From assembly GCA_000827325.1 (NCBI GenBank), contig KN832889.1, forward strand, positions 186,001 to 250,000: DNA of 64,000 bases, read 5' to 3'. The notes under the pieces are model-generated. The model was not told the origin of the DNA. It saw only the letters and a list, made by a program, of their open reading frames with translations, and did not search any database. The position numbers and the translations under genes were made by a program. This stretch comes from Oidiodendron maius Zn. Taxonomy: Eukaryota; Ascomycota; Leotiomycetes; Myxotrichaceae. Positions 1-11,981 of the stretch are shown here, in pieces; position 1 is the first letter of the stretch, and every line of letters starts with the position of its first letter.

Positions 1-189
1 GACATACAGTACTAAATCAACTTATAATGCATAAACCTCGCTTAGCCAGAATACCAACATTTATACCTATATATAAAAGAATCAATTATATAAGAACTAT
101 TGGTCTACATCTAATGAAAATTGTATTAATTAAATCGTCTAAACCCCCTCTTCTTATAGATAAACTTTTAAGCAATTTCTATTGGTCTA

Positions 190-1010
190 TTATCTCAATA
201 TTTAGTATACCACCTTTTTCTGTAATGACAGCCTTAATTCTCTTCCCTATACTTAAATAGAGCATAGAGAAGAGATTGTCTAGTAAACAGTCCTATATAG
301 CTTATAAACAATTCTCTAGATATACCCGAGCCTCCTCTGAATCGCTCTTATCTGCTGCTACCTCTAGAAATATAGAAACGACAAGTTTTTTAAGGTACTA
401 CCAAACATGCTCAATTGGGTTTAAATCTAGGGTGTATAGTGGCTGATCCTCAAGCGTATTGATCCCTTAGGCCTCAAACTATACCTTAACATTTTTTATA
501 GTGTATATAGAGGCGTTATCTTATATAAAGTCATACTTATCACTATTCTAGCTAAGTCCTTCAAAAATTGGATAAACTTGTATATCTAGGACCTTAAGAT
601 AGCTCTCTACTAAATATCCATACTTCTCTGACTTAAAATCTCGATCTATAATATATAGTAAGCTCCTTCCAATGTCCTAAAAGGCTGCCTAGACTATACC
701 CTTTATATTCTTCTTTATATCGTATGTTTAGATTATTTGTCGGTGCCTTTTCTGTACTAGAGTACAGAATACCCATTTGTCGCGTTTACCCCGCCCCTGC
801 TCTACAGAGCACTCGTCTGACCAGACTACAAGAGCCCAATCCTCTACAAGCTAATGTCTTCTCTCTAGACACTATACAAGTCGAGCTGCTGTATTCTCTT
901 CTATAAGAAATAGTCTGTGCTTAGCCTTCCAATTCGTTATACTATATTCCTTTAATATACCTATAGCAGAACTGGCTCTAAACAACCAGGATGCTTTATT
1001 AATAGGAGTA
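190..1010 (-). mobile_element. Decayed Tc1/mariner transposase
   Basis: Read on the minus strand, this stretch gives scattered but collinear pieces of a Tc1-type DDE transposase. WSDECSVE followed by GKRDKWVF lies near 780-830. LEDQPLYTLDLNPIEHVW, the canonical segment before the third catalytic acid, lies near 400-460. RRIKAV-like residues (GKRIKAVITEKGG) lie near 215-250. The N-terminal helix-turn-helix part is only weakly visible toward 1,000. Several in-frame stops interrupt the frame and the sequence is very TA-rich, as expected from RIP. The element is dead. Terminal inverted repeats were not found, and the left end may lie outside the window. Confidence 0.75.
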
Positions 1011-1149
1011 AGCCTCTTCTTCCTAATATATAGGTACTTTATAGAACCGTTAGTGCTACTAGAGGAGCTATAGCTTGTATAAAGCCCCTAGAGCCTAGTA
1101 TAGACAGCAGACAGCATTATACAGAAGCTATATTTGGCTGTAGAATAGG

Positions 1150-1907
1150 CCTAGTTAGTAATAGCAATATCCTAGCAAGAGCAAGAAGAGCAGGCCAACT
1201 GTCTTTATATAGAGGGCCTACAGTTTAAGGTAGGGAATAAGGTCTAGCTAAGTCTATAGAACATTAAGACAGATTATATAATTAAAAAACTTAACTAGAA
1301 GAACACTAAGTATACTGTAGAGGTTATCAAATCTTATAGTTACTGTCTTAATATACTACCTGGAATCTATAATGTCTTCTACTCTAAGTTACTCTACCTA
1401 GCAGCTATAAACCCCTTGCTGTCACAGACTTCGGACGACGCCCAGCCCCCTGCCTATATTATTAATAACTAAGAAGAATACAATATTAAGGAAATACTTC
1501 ATACGACTAAAGTACGGCGTGGCCGTGGCTACCAGAATAAGGTGCTAGTGAAATAGAGAGGCTATACTCGGCCTACCTGGGAGCCTCTATCTGCACTTGC
1601 AGACATAGCTGCATTAGCCTTGTACAAAGCTATTTATAGCCCAGTTCTCTCTCCTGCTGAAGCAATAGTGACATTTAAGAGAGGAGGGGGATAATGGTAT
1701 AGGTTAGACCTATAAGATGTCTTGGTGCCTAGGGCACCTGCAATTTCCTCTTCCTCTTTGAATTATTGTACAATATGTTGCGTAGGCAACTAAGTAATAT
1801 TTGTATTTATACTAGAATAGTAGAGAGTTTTTCTCTCTTTAGTTTTCTTCTCCTTGTTAATATAGAGGTTCATTGTTAACTGCAGAAATCCATTGCAGCC
1901 CCCTACA
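1150..1907 (+). mobile_element. Ty3/gypsy 3' end: integrase tail, chromodomain-like piece and LTR (fossil)
   Basis: The plus strand reads as the end of a Ty3/gypsy (chromovirus-type) polyprotein. It shows an FKVGNKVW-like integrase tail and a chromodomain-like segment VLVKWRGYTRPTWEP near 1,540-1,590. A purine-rich tract (gaggaggggg, near 1,681) follows, and then a likely 3' LTR of roughly 215 bp from about 1,694 to 1,907. Only the 3' part of the element is present. It carries multiple breaks, and the TA-richness suggests old, RIP-affected DNA. It abuts the Tc1 relic, so one probably inserted next to or into the other. Confidence 0.65.
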
Positions 1908-2411
1908 GATATCTAGAATTTAGTAAGTAAATAGATCTATTAACTTAAGATATTCGAGTAAAAGCAAATAGTAAAGTATAGATGCTTTAGTTATAACTTA
2001 TTACTCTATAAGAAATATAATCCTTAAAGTTAAAGCTATAGTATAGAAGACTAGGCTATTTCTAGAAGAGGTAATAAAGGAAGAAGAGGCTTATAAAGAG
2101 TACTTAAGAAGTAAAGCCTAGGAGTTATCTAGAAAAGAGGGTTCTTAAGTTACTATTAAGATACTAGTAAAGAGACTAGATAGAGTAGTACTCGAGATTG
2201 GAGTAGTTGAAGATTAGTTCTCAGTCATCTGGTTCAAGGAACTGAGTTATTCATAAGGTGTCTAATCTAGTCCTATATAGCTTGACGCCGGTGTGCAAAT
2301 CACATCATAACTTTAAAATCTACCCTTTTCGATGGCGGAGCCATTCTTGTATTGAACATCTATCTCCTTCAGCATTTGACAAGCCTTAATAACCCCAATG
2401 TTCTCTCTTTC
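1908..2411. other. TA-rich intergenic DNA, probably transposon debris
   Basis: The sequence is TA-rich with no sustained reading frame. Short weakly coding-like pieces near 2,000-2,230 could be further repeat debris but cannot be assigned. From about 2,290 the composition returns to that of the neighbouring gene, whose 3' end lies here. Confidence 0.4.
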
Positions 2412-3296
2412 TCATTGACCAGACCATCGATTCCCCATCAACCTGTTGGTCACGTCACTCACATACGAGTTCGTCGCGCCCAACCCATTGTTCAAATCCG
2501 ACGGATCCACATTCCCCGAATTATACGCACGAAAAACCTCATACCAATTCCCATACTTGGCCCACAGCTCCTGTAATCCGTTTGTTCCTTCAGTTCCATC
2601 CTTAATCATCTGCCCAACGACCGTAGTAGGTGACTTCGCAGCTTCCAACGTCTCAACAGACGCCCCGTTATAAGCTTGCATGATTCCCGTGTTGCTAACA
2701 TAGGGGGGTGTTGGAGAGGTTGAAGTTCTCGTGTAGACGTCTCCTCCTGATTCTTGCATGATGATGCAGAGAATTACTCGCTCATCAACACCAGATTCTG
2801 TGGCGATAACGGGAATCCAATGACCGATTACATCTACTGAGTATGCAACGTCTTCTGGTACGTAGAGGCCGGTGTTATGCATTATACTGGAATTAAATGC
2901 CCACAAGCTTTGATAGTCTTTCCATTCGCTCATGTCCGGGAAATTGGATGCGGGGCCTGAGTAGGGGATATAACCGTCAGGGGTTGGATCGGGGTCTGGA
3001 ACCGGGCCACTTGGTACTGTAATGACTTGTCCGATTTGGAGGTCGTCAGGGTTCACTCCAGGGTTAAGATTCTCTAGAGTTTGGACGGTAGTTCCAAGAT
3101 TAGATGCTATGGAGCTGAAGGTATCTCCTTGGACGATTGTGTATGTGCTTGTTCCCGGGATGTTGATGACCTCACCAATCTGAAGGTCATTTGGGTCAAT
3201 TCCGGGGTTGAGACTCTCAAGTGTTTGGACGCTGGTGCCAAGCTCTGTGGCAATGGCGTTAAGAGTGTCCCCGGCTTTGATTGTATAAGTTGACAT
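2412..3296 (-). CDS. LysM-LysM-lysozyme-fold (SLT-like) protein
   Basis: This is an intact intronless frame of 294 aa. Two LysM domains (about residues 3-47 and 51-95, each with a YTI..GDT start and NPG..P.DLQIG core) should bind chitin or peptidoglycan-type glycans. A Pro/Asp linker (about 96-107) leads to a domain with transglycosylase-like features: ESGVDERVILCIIMQESGG around residues 167-185, with Glu182 in the usual catalytic Glu-Ser position, then GIMQ and an AYNSG motif. That pattern resembles soluble lytic transglycosylase/lysozyme folds and suggests cleavage of bacterial cell wall. No signal peptide is visible at the N-terminus (MSTYTIKAGDT), which is odd for a secreted hydrolase. 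The start could be wrong, or export could be unconventional. The domain calls are firm for LysM and moderate for the hydrolase. Confidence 0.8.
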   Translation of the reverse strand: MSTYTIKAGDTLNAIATELGTSVQTLESLNPGIDPNDLQIGEVINIPGTSTYTIVQGDTFSSIASNLGTTVQTLENLNPGVNPDDLQIGQVITVPSGPVPDPDPTPDGYIPYSGPASNFPDMSEWKDYQSLWAFNSSIMHNTGLYVPEDVAYSVDVIGHWIPVIATESGVDERVILCIIMQESGGDVYTRTSTSPTPPYVSNTGIMQAYNGASVETLEAAKSPTTVVGQMIKDGTEGTNGLQELWAKYGNWYEVFRAYNSGNVDPSDLNNGLGATNSYVSDVTNRLMGNRWSGQ

Positions 3297-5702
3297 GATG
3301 AGGTAATGTTGGTGCTAAGATCTGTATAGGGTTGGAAAACCGTATGGGTTTCGGTGGCTGTGATTTGAAGTGATGATTTCTGCTAGATGCGTTTTCAAAT
3401 TGAGGATTTTATCTATGATCTTATAGATAAATCTACTTCGCAACACGTAAGCATGGCATAAAATATCAATTAGAGAATATGAGACCCAGCCGTGTCTGTC
3501 AGAAATAATCCTTCACCGGCATCTTAACATATTCCCCCAGACGACTTGTAGATCTCAAGTGACATCTCCTAGCTAGCGGTGAAGGTCAGCGACAACATCT
3601 TTTCCCGCGCCACATTTCGTGCTTATTCTATAGGGCTGTGTTACGACCAGAAGGCTTTTTGGCACGTGTTATATTTCAGATGAGGCTTCGGCATTGGCGT
3701 TCCATTTACGAAGTACGTTGAGGACTTTAAGGCGCAAAGCTGAAGCTGACATGACAAGGATCCTGCATTAGCATGACATGCAGATTAACGATTCAACCGC
3801 CTCTAGCGAACAATTTTGCATTGTTGCAATTGAAGTGATCTCGATTGATTACCTGATGCTCTGGCTCTGCGCCCCAGCACTGCGCCGTCGGTCGCAGCAT
3901 TGGCTGATTGCCAGTCGATGGAATTGGTCTCGGAGTTGCCGGGCAGGATTGCTACTAGTGGTGGACGTAATGTCGCCTTCCTCAGAGCCAAGTGTCGAAG
4001 AGAGGACACGCTTCCTCAGCTGTCAGACGTTCAACCCTGGCAGGGTGGCCCAGAGGAATGCACCGTTCGTGAAGTTCATGGTGAAGGAATTTTGAGTTCG
4101 AAAACACAAATCTGCCACGTGCCAATACACATACCAATTTACTATTCAGCCCAAACACTAAGACTGCCCAACCCAGCCCCGTAATAGATGAGTATATCGA
4201 GTTATTCGCGTAGTATCTTCTACTGTCTTTAACGGTAATCCTTGCGATACACGGCGAGTTATGGGAATAGACTATCAGATAATTGCTATGCCTACAATGT
4301 CGCCTGGGCAGTTATCAGTGCCAATCTATAGAGAAGGGATATTTCAAGATCTGGAAAGGTCGCCATGCGTAAATATGACGGTGCCACTTTGGCTCAAGTT
4401 GGCTGCATCCAAATATTAATGTCAGAGAGTGTCCAACATATCTCCTAGCATATTCCAATCTTGCGCCACATTGCGCGCTATCTAAGCAGGTTTCGGGACT
4501 AAAGGCGACAGATTATAAATAGCACAAATAAGCAATCTAGAGCCTGTGCTGTATTAGAGAGGATAAGAATATATTATCCCTGATCCAATGATGGAAATAC
4601 TTCTTGTTCCATAATTTCGTACGTTTTTCAGTCTCTAAAAATTGCGCCAATTTCTCTACCATTGTATTCATAGAGCCGACAATCCGTCCTCAGTTTCATT
4701 CTTTCTGAACATTTCCTCTTTTTCAGCTTGTTGTTTGTAGTCTACTCCTATCCCAGCACCGATAATGATAACTTTTGAGATTCGAGGAGCCATATTCTAT
4801 ATGAAACCTTTCCCTTCTATTACTAAGACCGTATGCTACTTTCCCCAAAGCCATATAATACTTCCTGAAGTTTTCTGTTGATTAATACCGGCAGATTTAA
4901 ATTTTCAGTTCCGTCTGAGAGCATAGAGTCAGCTTATAATGCATAAGCAGAGTGTTTAGGGTGGGGTCGGATGACGCCACGAGTCAAAATATTGTAAGCA
5001 CTTGCATTGCCTGTGGGTGAGATATTGCCGACAAAGGATATTTCAACACCAGGTGGAGTCTGATGGCCATGACCTGATAAGATCCAAGCTGTTAGTCTGT
5101 CATCACTGACGTTGAGAATACTAACCCCTCCTCCCCCCTTATAATTGTACATATTCCACTTTCTGTTGCTAAGGCGGCCTAATTCAGAGAAGTAAGAAAA
5201 CAAATTTCTAGAGTACCGATAGGATGCAAGGATACTAGCTAGCCTCTTACCAGTTAGAGTAAACTGAACCACAAAGTGCAGTATATACAATTATTAGGGC
5301 GGGTGTAGTACAAGTAGAGATTCCAAATTTAGGTGTCGGCCATCATCCGACGATGCCCACTATCCTTACTGTACTACCTTAGCCGTATCTGGTTAATTTG
5401 CTGACGAGACTTTGTTTACAGCGCCTTACTGCTAAGCTATTGCAAGCCCCTATTAGATCACTTGTGAGACTAGCCTGGCAAATGCAGATTCGAAGTATAG
5501 GATTAATGTGCACGCTATCCCTTAATCGCGGGGATTCCACTATTCTTTCCTAGTTCTACATACGTCATATACAGCTTAATCTCCAATTTAGTTGCGCATT
5601 CCTCAACTTGTGGTGATGCACCGAGACATATTCTTAATAATAGCTTCGCTTGAGATCTATCAGCTATATACAGGCATCCCAGCCTATGGTTATGGTTATA
5701 GC
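3297..5702. other. Gene-poor interval
   Basis: No frame here can be tied to a family. Short open frames at 3,778-4,184 overlap on both strands and look like chance. A 118-codon frame on the minus strand (4,934-5,290) and a 63-codon frame (5,515-5,706) are also unsupported. The first of these lies downstream of the NUP gene and has no recognisable motif. Confidence 0.4.
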
Positions 5703-7094
5703 TCAAATCTTCCTTCTACTTTTCCGAGAAAGGGTTACTGGAGGTCCAGGAGGTTCGGGAATCGAAACTGGGCTTCCGCCTGACTCTCTTCCTAACAGGA
5801 AATCAGGATTTCCACCTGCCACGGCCCATGCGTCGCCGACGTACCCCTTTGGCTTAATGCCCTTGTCATAAATTCTGTTCCAATTCTTCAATATTCCTAG
5901 AATTATCTCGTTTCCCCCCTTAAACATATTGATTACACCGATTGCGTAGCCCACTCCACCGTCATTAATAAGATTATCTATCGCTGCCTGGCCAGGGTAT
6001 GGTCGGTCGAAATCCGTAACTTGGTACACAGATTAGTTTTGGACTAAAAGTCATTCCTATCTATATGAGTTGTAGAATCTTACTTGTTCGGACCAGGATA
6101 AGTCTGCTATAATCCACCTTGCCGGCGACATGCGCCCGAAGTAGAGCAGTAGCCGTAGCTCCGTCTTCCTGGGCCGTAGAGCAGTAGACCGATTGACCAT
6201 TCGTCCACGCGCTCGCCCGAGCATCAAACGAGTCGGCAATCACCTTACCGGAATACCACGTATCGCTGCTAATGACGTCGCACTTTCGGACACCGGGCTT
6301 CGATGCTCCTATTTTAAAATCAGGATCTGCAGCATAGTTCGCCCGGTAAGCCTCGGCGTCAGGAGCGTCCACAAGGACCGAGTCGCCAATAAAGGCAGCG
6401 ACAGCATCACGAAGATCTGCATTGACTTCATATACCTCGCTGTCGTATACGTAGCCGATAGTGTCGTTTGGGCTTGTCGCGCCTTCAGGGAAGTACCCGG
6501 AGGTAAAATTTGAGGGAACGTCGTCCCCGCCAAGCTCATATTCCAAAGTCGGCTGGATGGTAAACCGGGCTACTTTATCTGGGAGTCAGCACCTGATATA
6601 TTTGACAACTGGAAAGTGAGACCAGCTTGTAAAATCACCCATAGTGCACGTTTTTGGGTTACCACCGCCAACGCCAATCGCAAGGAAGTAGGTCTTTTTT
6701 AAGTCGAATTGCTCATCAAACGCGACGGCCATAGTGCTGGCCGCGGTGTGAGACATACCTTCGCCGGTTACGTATATGCATACATCACTATTGTGAGTGC
6801 AATGCACGTCCGGGAATTGGGAGAATAGGCCTTTCACGGGAATCGTCTGGGCGAGAAGATTTCCGAAACTAGAGTCATCTGCGGAGTTCCCCGTGAAGAT
6901 ATTCTGCTCATCGTCGTACTGAATCTCATTAATACCGTGCTCATGCTGAGATGTGACTAGAACACACGTACATGCGTCACGATCATGACCTTGGGTGATA
7001 TCCTTTTCTCGGGTAGTGGTTTCCCATGTTCAACGAGAACGGCGGTCGCCAAAACAGTGCCTGCAAAAGCAGAAAGTAGAACGAACAAACGCAT
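5703..7094 (-). CDS. Purine nucleoside permease (NUP) family protein, 5' part uncertain
   Basis: Exons at about 6,950-6,639, 6,569-6,084 and 6,019-5,703 join in frame. The introns are 6,638-6,570 (GTGATT donor, GCTGAC branch, TAG) and 6,083-6,020 (GTAAGA donor, ACTAAT branch, AAG). The product carries the NUP (PF06516) signature through its length: FPDVHCT, VTGEG, QFDLKKTYFLAIGVGGGNPK, VYEVN, AYRANY, SSDTWYSG, CSTAQEDGATATALLRA, DFDRPYPGQAA, and a C-terminal GIKPKGYVGDAW. The family is linked to nucleoside uptake or processing at the cell surface. A plausible signal peptide starts at 7,094 (MRLFVLLSAFAGTVLA) and runs into ISPKVMIVT, the family's first strand. It is out of frame with the rest near 6,960-6,985, and no normal-sized intron bridges the two. 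The gene may therefore carry a small 5' frameshift, or the start region may be misread. Confidence 0.72.
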
Positions 7095-10000
7095 TGTAAA
7101 GCAGCGAGCAAGGGAAGAATAGAGCTGTGGTTTCTCCTGGCTTGGGACTTAACAGGAGCAGGCCGCCTTCATTCAAGTCGTCCAAGGTTTTATTCTCGAG
7201 CTCTTCCTATGCGCTAGCTTCAGCTGCTTCAGCTGCTTCAGCTGAATTGTCAAGTCAACCAGAATCTGACTAAGCTCGGAGATTAATACACCATACACTC
7301 ACCAACCTCATTTTGCAACTTATTTTAGCTAGAGCCATTCCTTATTCTTTGGTAGAGCAATCGGTTTTTGGGTTGACATGTCCTTCTGAATAGACGAATC
7401 TCCTGTAGTTATACTCCCTTTTGCATTTCTCTTCTGAAGAAGCGTATCATCTACCTTTTTGCGCTGCCCTTTTTTTTTTTTTTTTTTTTTGGTTTAGTGG
7501 TGTAGGGGAGCCATCGTGGACAGTTGTGTCAACCAACATCCCGTGGGAAGCGAAAATCTCGCTGTAAAGCCGACGGACATGTTCCTGGCGTGGCTACGCA
7601 GACTGCGGTTTGCGACGACTACCGCGATATGCCACAAAAATAGTCAATGCAGCTCCAAGTTTACTAGGTTTGAAATGATAGAGTGCATAAGATCGCTAAT
7701 ATTGGATTGTAAAATAGGAGCATCTAAGCTTATTCATGGGTACGCCGCACTACGCCGGATAGTCTCGGGTCCTCGCGGCACTAGTGGTCGGTAGTTAGTC
7801 GATCGTATCGTGGCTGGTTCATCTACCGTGGATAAAGCTGCTCCCACCACTGTACAATGAATGACTACTCATCTTCTCTCTAGCCAGAGCAGAAGATCTC
7901 GGCGAGTATATGCGCAAAAAGATCATTCAATACAAAGAAGACAGGGTTAACATTACATAGCTTCAAAGCATAAGAGTAGAGACTCAGCTAGAGCTGTATC
8001 GTTGGCGACTCGTAGAAAATATATGATAGATAACTGTAGTTTAAGTGTAGTAGAAAACGCAGGATGCAATATAGCCCCTACACGGGCTCACTGAATATAC
8101 TAAATAGTATAGAACAGCAAGGTAGGGCGATGGACCCGGTTGGAAGGCGTTAGGTTAGAATGGAGGTGTGATTTGGAGTTTATTTTATCGTGCAATACTT
8201 ACGGTTATCTCAGACGACATTCTTCAAGTTTGCTTCCAACGCGGTTGGTCAGCGTCGCTGTTCTACTCAGGCGCTACTCACCCTCGCCTTCGCCCCTGCT
8301 CAGGATACTCAGTCACGTTCTTGCTCTTAATTCTATTAACCAATCGTATTTACTTCCCATTCAGCTCTGCTGTGGAAAATTAACAATACGATTATATCCG
8401 GGGGACCAAATCGGCTCCTAGGCAGGTCTGAATTGTGGTATTACAATGCAGACTGCCTTGGTTTCAAGGATAAATAAAGGACGGCGTTACCCTACGTACG
8501 AAGCAAAAAGCAAACGCCTCTAAGAGATCTTCGTCTACCCGCTGCAAGTTTGTCCGAAGCAATCGATGCACAGGTCGATGAGAAGTTATTTTACGAGTAT
8601 CTGCATCAAAATTCTCCTCTTTATCCTTGTAGGAATCTTGGTTAGTCCTTTTATAAAGCATTAAAGAATACCTAGACCAGGGACAGAGATCAATTTGTAT
8701 ACCCCACGACAGCTCCAACACCCCACATGTGTAGGAAGAATCCAAAGAGTGATGCAAGTTAGGATTGGAAAGGGATATTAGGAGAGTACCTATGGTTGTG
8801 GATTTGGATAAAATTATATACTCCTCGAGCAAATGTCCCTGAAGTACTTAAATGATTCTAGAAACAATCACAACTAGCTTTCCAAAGAGATAGGGAAAGA
8901 ACAAACCCGACCTAGCTGCCGTTCGCATAAGTATCCGAATACGGCCTCCATCCGCTCGAGTTGATAAAGTCCGATCTGTCTTCGATCTTGCTCTAATAAT
9001 TATAGATTGATATGCTCATGTCTTCTTCAATAGATCAAAATCTATAGACAAAGCTCCAAATCTTGTCGATATCTTCGCCAATACCATACGGGGAGTGGCA
9101 TGGATGTAAGCTAATACCTTGCAAAAAGAACCAAAAAACAAGATCTTGACTTCTCACAGACGTACAAACAGACAGCCACCCTTTTTCAATTCCTCACATA
9201 CACCCACCTCACTTCAAAGTCTACAGGTTTCGGGACAAGACCGGCACAGCAGCCATGCTGAACATGCCTCTCAATATAAATCTCAAAAGCAACCTTTTAA
9301 AGAGACGAAAGACATACTCGATGAACTCTATAGCATCACCCGAATCAAAACTCAGTAACAGATGGTCGTTGGATTATTCTTAAAGCACATTCGCTACATC
9401 ATCCTGTCGAAAGTGGCACAAACAGCGCACTTCAAACATCCGTGCCAAGTAAAGCAAATCTACTAAGCCAGGTAACGCGTAGTCACTACAAAGAGAGCAG
9501 CTGAATGCTGCCAAGTAGACTTTGGCAAGACCTTATTAGTTGTTGAAGGGTATTCAGAATAGCATATCGTTTATATAACTTTGGAGCATGCTGGGAGTAA
9601 TTCTTCGACAGCTATAAATCGCGCATTTCTCTTCTACAAGCCCGGGAATAACTCCAGCTCAAGGATATCCTCAGCCTAAAATAACGGCGAGTAAGCGTGA
9701 GTGAAACCCATGAAGCGGTAAAGTGAGCCGCTGAGACTTTTAAACAAGAATGATCCACCATGCTCCTCACCGTCGTGACTATTTTATTTGTCCTTCTCCC
9801 ATCCCCCAGCCACATCTTCAACCAGCCTTGTACAGCCTGTCGTGAGATTTCGCGCAGAAAGTGAAATCTCTCAAAGATAGAGGGAGAAAACAGGCGAGGA
9901 CAATGAAGGAAATGTTCTGAGAGAAAAAGTGGAAGAGCGTGGCTTTCACGAGATGAGGAACATTGTTGGCGATGTGGAACATGAATTACAGGAGTTTGAG

Positions 10001-10284
10001 AAGGTGGTTGGTAACAACATTTGGAAATTGAGGAAGAATGGGGTTAGGAAGGGGAGAGAATGTTGATGCTGAGAGTCAGGAGACAGGGAGGAGCGATGTC
10101 GGGTTGTATTAGAGTAAATCTATATGAGTATGGGAAGCAATATGTACGGTCATTGTCAGTGGGGTGGTTACCAATCACTGCTAACCTGACTTTTGCGAGG
10201 TTTGGTCAGATTTTGGTAGGTCTCTAACGTTGCTTGACTTGAGACTATGGACTGAGAAGGACAATTTTTTTATCTCAACAAATC
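7095..10284. other. Gene-poor interval, about 3.2 kb
   Basis: Frames of 60-120 codons occur on both strands (for example 7,516-7,794 plus, 8,464-8,832 minus, 9,119-9,358 plus), but none shows a domain, codon bias or splice context that supports a gene. Simple sequence is present: a 21-T run at 7,470-7,490 and a 9-bp GCTGCTTCA repeat near 7,216-7,244. Nothing else can be assigned. Confidence 0.4.
7216..7244. repeat. Short 9-bp tandem repeat (GCTGCTTCA)
   Basis: About three copies of GCTGCTTCA in tandem upstream of the NUP gene. The repeat is simple and shows no coding role. Confidence 0.8.
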
Positions 10285-11981
10285 TCAACCTGCCTGACCA
10301 CCTGCCTGATTATTACCTCCCGCGGATGCTCCCCCGCCCATTATTCCTGCTCCAGCGAGCATTAGAACAGGATTCATCGTCACGAGGCCCGTTCCAATGA
10401 CGAGAACCCCCATCAATGCTGCAAGATTAGTGGTATTCCTTTTCCTTTTCTCTAGTTCTTCATTGGTTCGCTCCATCTCTGACATCAGCTTTTGCTGCTC
10501 GCGAAGCCACGCCTCCTCTCGTTCCTCCTTCCAAGCTTCCCAGTTCTTCTTATCAGTCTCACGCTGGGTGCGCAGGTTGTCAATCTCCAGTTCCGTCTGT
10601 TCATACTTCTTTGTGACCAAGTCGTAGTTCCTCCGGTTCGTCGCAGCTTCCATCTCTAATTTGTCGCTCTCCTCTTTGAGTGCAGCTATCATCTTCTTAC
10701 TCTCCTCGTCCTTCTCTTTCTGTATCTTTGTAAAATCTTGTCTGAGCTGCTCAACTTGTTCTTCAGACGCCTTGATCTTCTTTAGATACTCATCTTGTTT
10801 CCGAGCGTACAGCTCAGCTAATTTATTGTTTTTCTCCTCAACTGCAATCTTCATACCCTCCACTGCTTCATCAAATGCTTCCTGGTATTCCTCTTTTGCT
10901 TTCAACAAATCTTTCTGCATTTCCTGCCCTGCTGTTGTTTGATCCAGAGTCCGGTGGTCATCTATCATCTGTCTCTGAATGTCGAGGACAGCGTCATTTT
11001 TCAAGCCCATAATGTAGTCTATGATATCCGTGGCAGTCGATACATTTCCATAGTGTTTGAATGTTTTGCTCCCTAATTGGATCATATCATACCACCAGTC
11101 ACATTTTGGGTCTTCCAATTCAGCCTGCACATTCCGTGCTTTCATCAAATCTTCGTTACCCTTCAATGAATCCCACATTGTGGTTGCCAAGACGACGTTA
11201 GCCATACTTGAGCCACCACAGAGTGCTTGAAACATGCGGAGGTTTCGAGTTGCCGACCCGGTGTAGCGAATGTCGGTGATACGATGGAGGTAAATGACAC
11301 CAGCCAGCTTGACTTTCACGGAATACGCAGCTCCCAGATAGTACGCAATGGCTTTGAGGATCTCGGTGTCCTTTCGGTCAGTGTCATCAAAGCCAGGTGT
11401 GTCAAGGAGGAAGATCTTCCTCTTATTCCTGTAATTATAGACATGAATATCAACTTTCGATGTGCCTATGTGCGGTTAGGCATTTCAAATGGTACGAAAA
11501 GAAGTATCAGATGTGTTACTCACATGACCTGAGAGAGTGGCCGACTTTCACTTCATCCGACCCAGTAAGTTGACGAATGAAAGAGCTTTTTCCCGTCCCC
11601 GTCATTCCCATGACTGCAATAAGCACATCATCGTGGCTATTCGTACGGTTAGCTGTTGATAGTGATAAAGTGTGCGTCTTTTCATTACCTTATAGTAAGT
11701 CGAGCTGCTGCTTCGGCGATCTCCTTTGCTTGAGCCTCAATATTCTCCTGCATATCTTTGAAAGGTGTGGGTTTTGGCGGAAATTCTGGTGCTAGCAACT
11801 TCCGCTTTGAGGACACTACATGTTTCGGAGTCGGCGCAGTAGAAACCTTTCTGGATTGCTCATCTTGTTTGGATGAAGATGCTTCAGTTGACGCCGCTTC
11901 TTCACCAGGTTGGCCTCTACCATGATTATCCTCTGGAGCACTCCCGGATATTAGAGTTGCTGCCTCACACGAACTATCCAT
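10285..11981 (-). CDS. P-loop GTPase with long coiled coil and C-terminal membrane segment
   Basis: Three exons, 11,981-11,689, 11,636-11,524 and 11,465-10,285. The introns have GTAATG...CTAACC...TAG and GTGAGT...CTAACC...TAG signals. The summed length keeps frame (about 528 aa). A low-complexity Ser/Glu N-terminal stretch precedes a TRAFAC-like GTPase domain. This has a P-loop GMTGTGKSS, a Walker B/G3 motif LLDTPGFDDTD, and ATTMWD where other GTPases have the G4 TKxD motif. From about residue 290 the protein is a Lys/Glu-rich coiled coil. It ends in a hydrophobic, Gly-rich stretch (LAALMGVLVIGTGLVTMNP then VLMLAGAGIMGGG) that could anchor it in a membrane. The fold resembles AIG1/GIMAP-type or septin-like GTPases. 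No specific orthologue is recognised. It is head to head with a paralogue at 12,473-14,183. Confidence 0.82.

Noticed and set aside
3778-4184. Overlapping open frames of 68-105 codons on both strands
   Set aside because: No motif, no splice context, and frames on both strands are equally open, as expected by chance in moderate-GC DNA.
4934-5290. 118-codon minus-strand frame downstream of the NUP gene
   Set aside because: Not joined to the NUP gene, whose C-terminus is already complete at 5,703, and no recognisable family.
7470-7490. Run of 21 T residues as a transcription terminator or SINE tail
   Set aside because: No tRNA-like or RNA polymerase III promoter boxes next to it, so simple sequence is the safer call.
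10397-10942. Long plus-strand frames rich in Ser/Phe/Cys opposite the first GTPase
   Set aside because: They are antisense shadows of the Lys/Glu-rich coiled coil.
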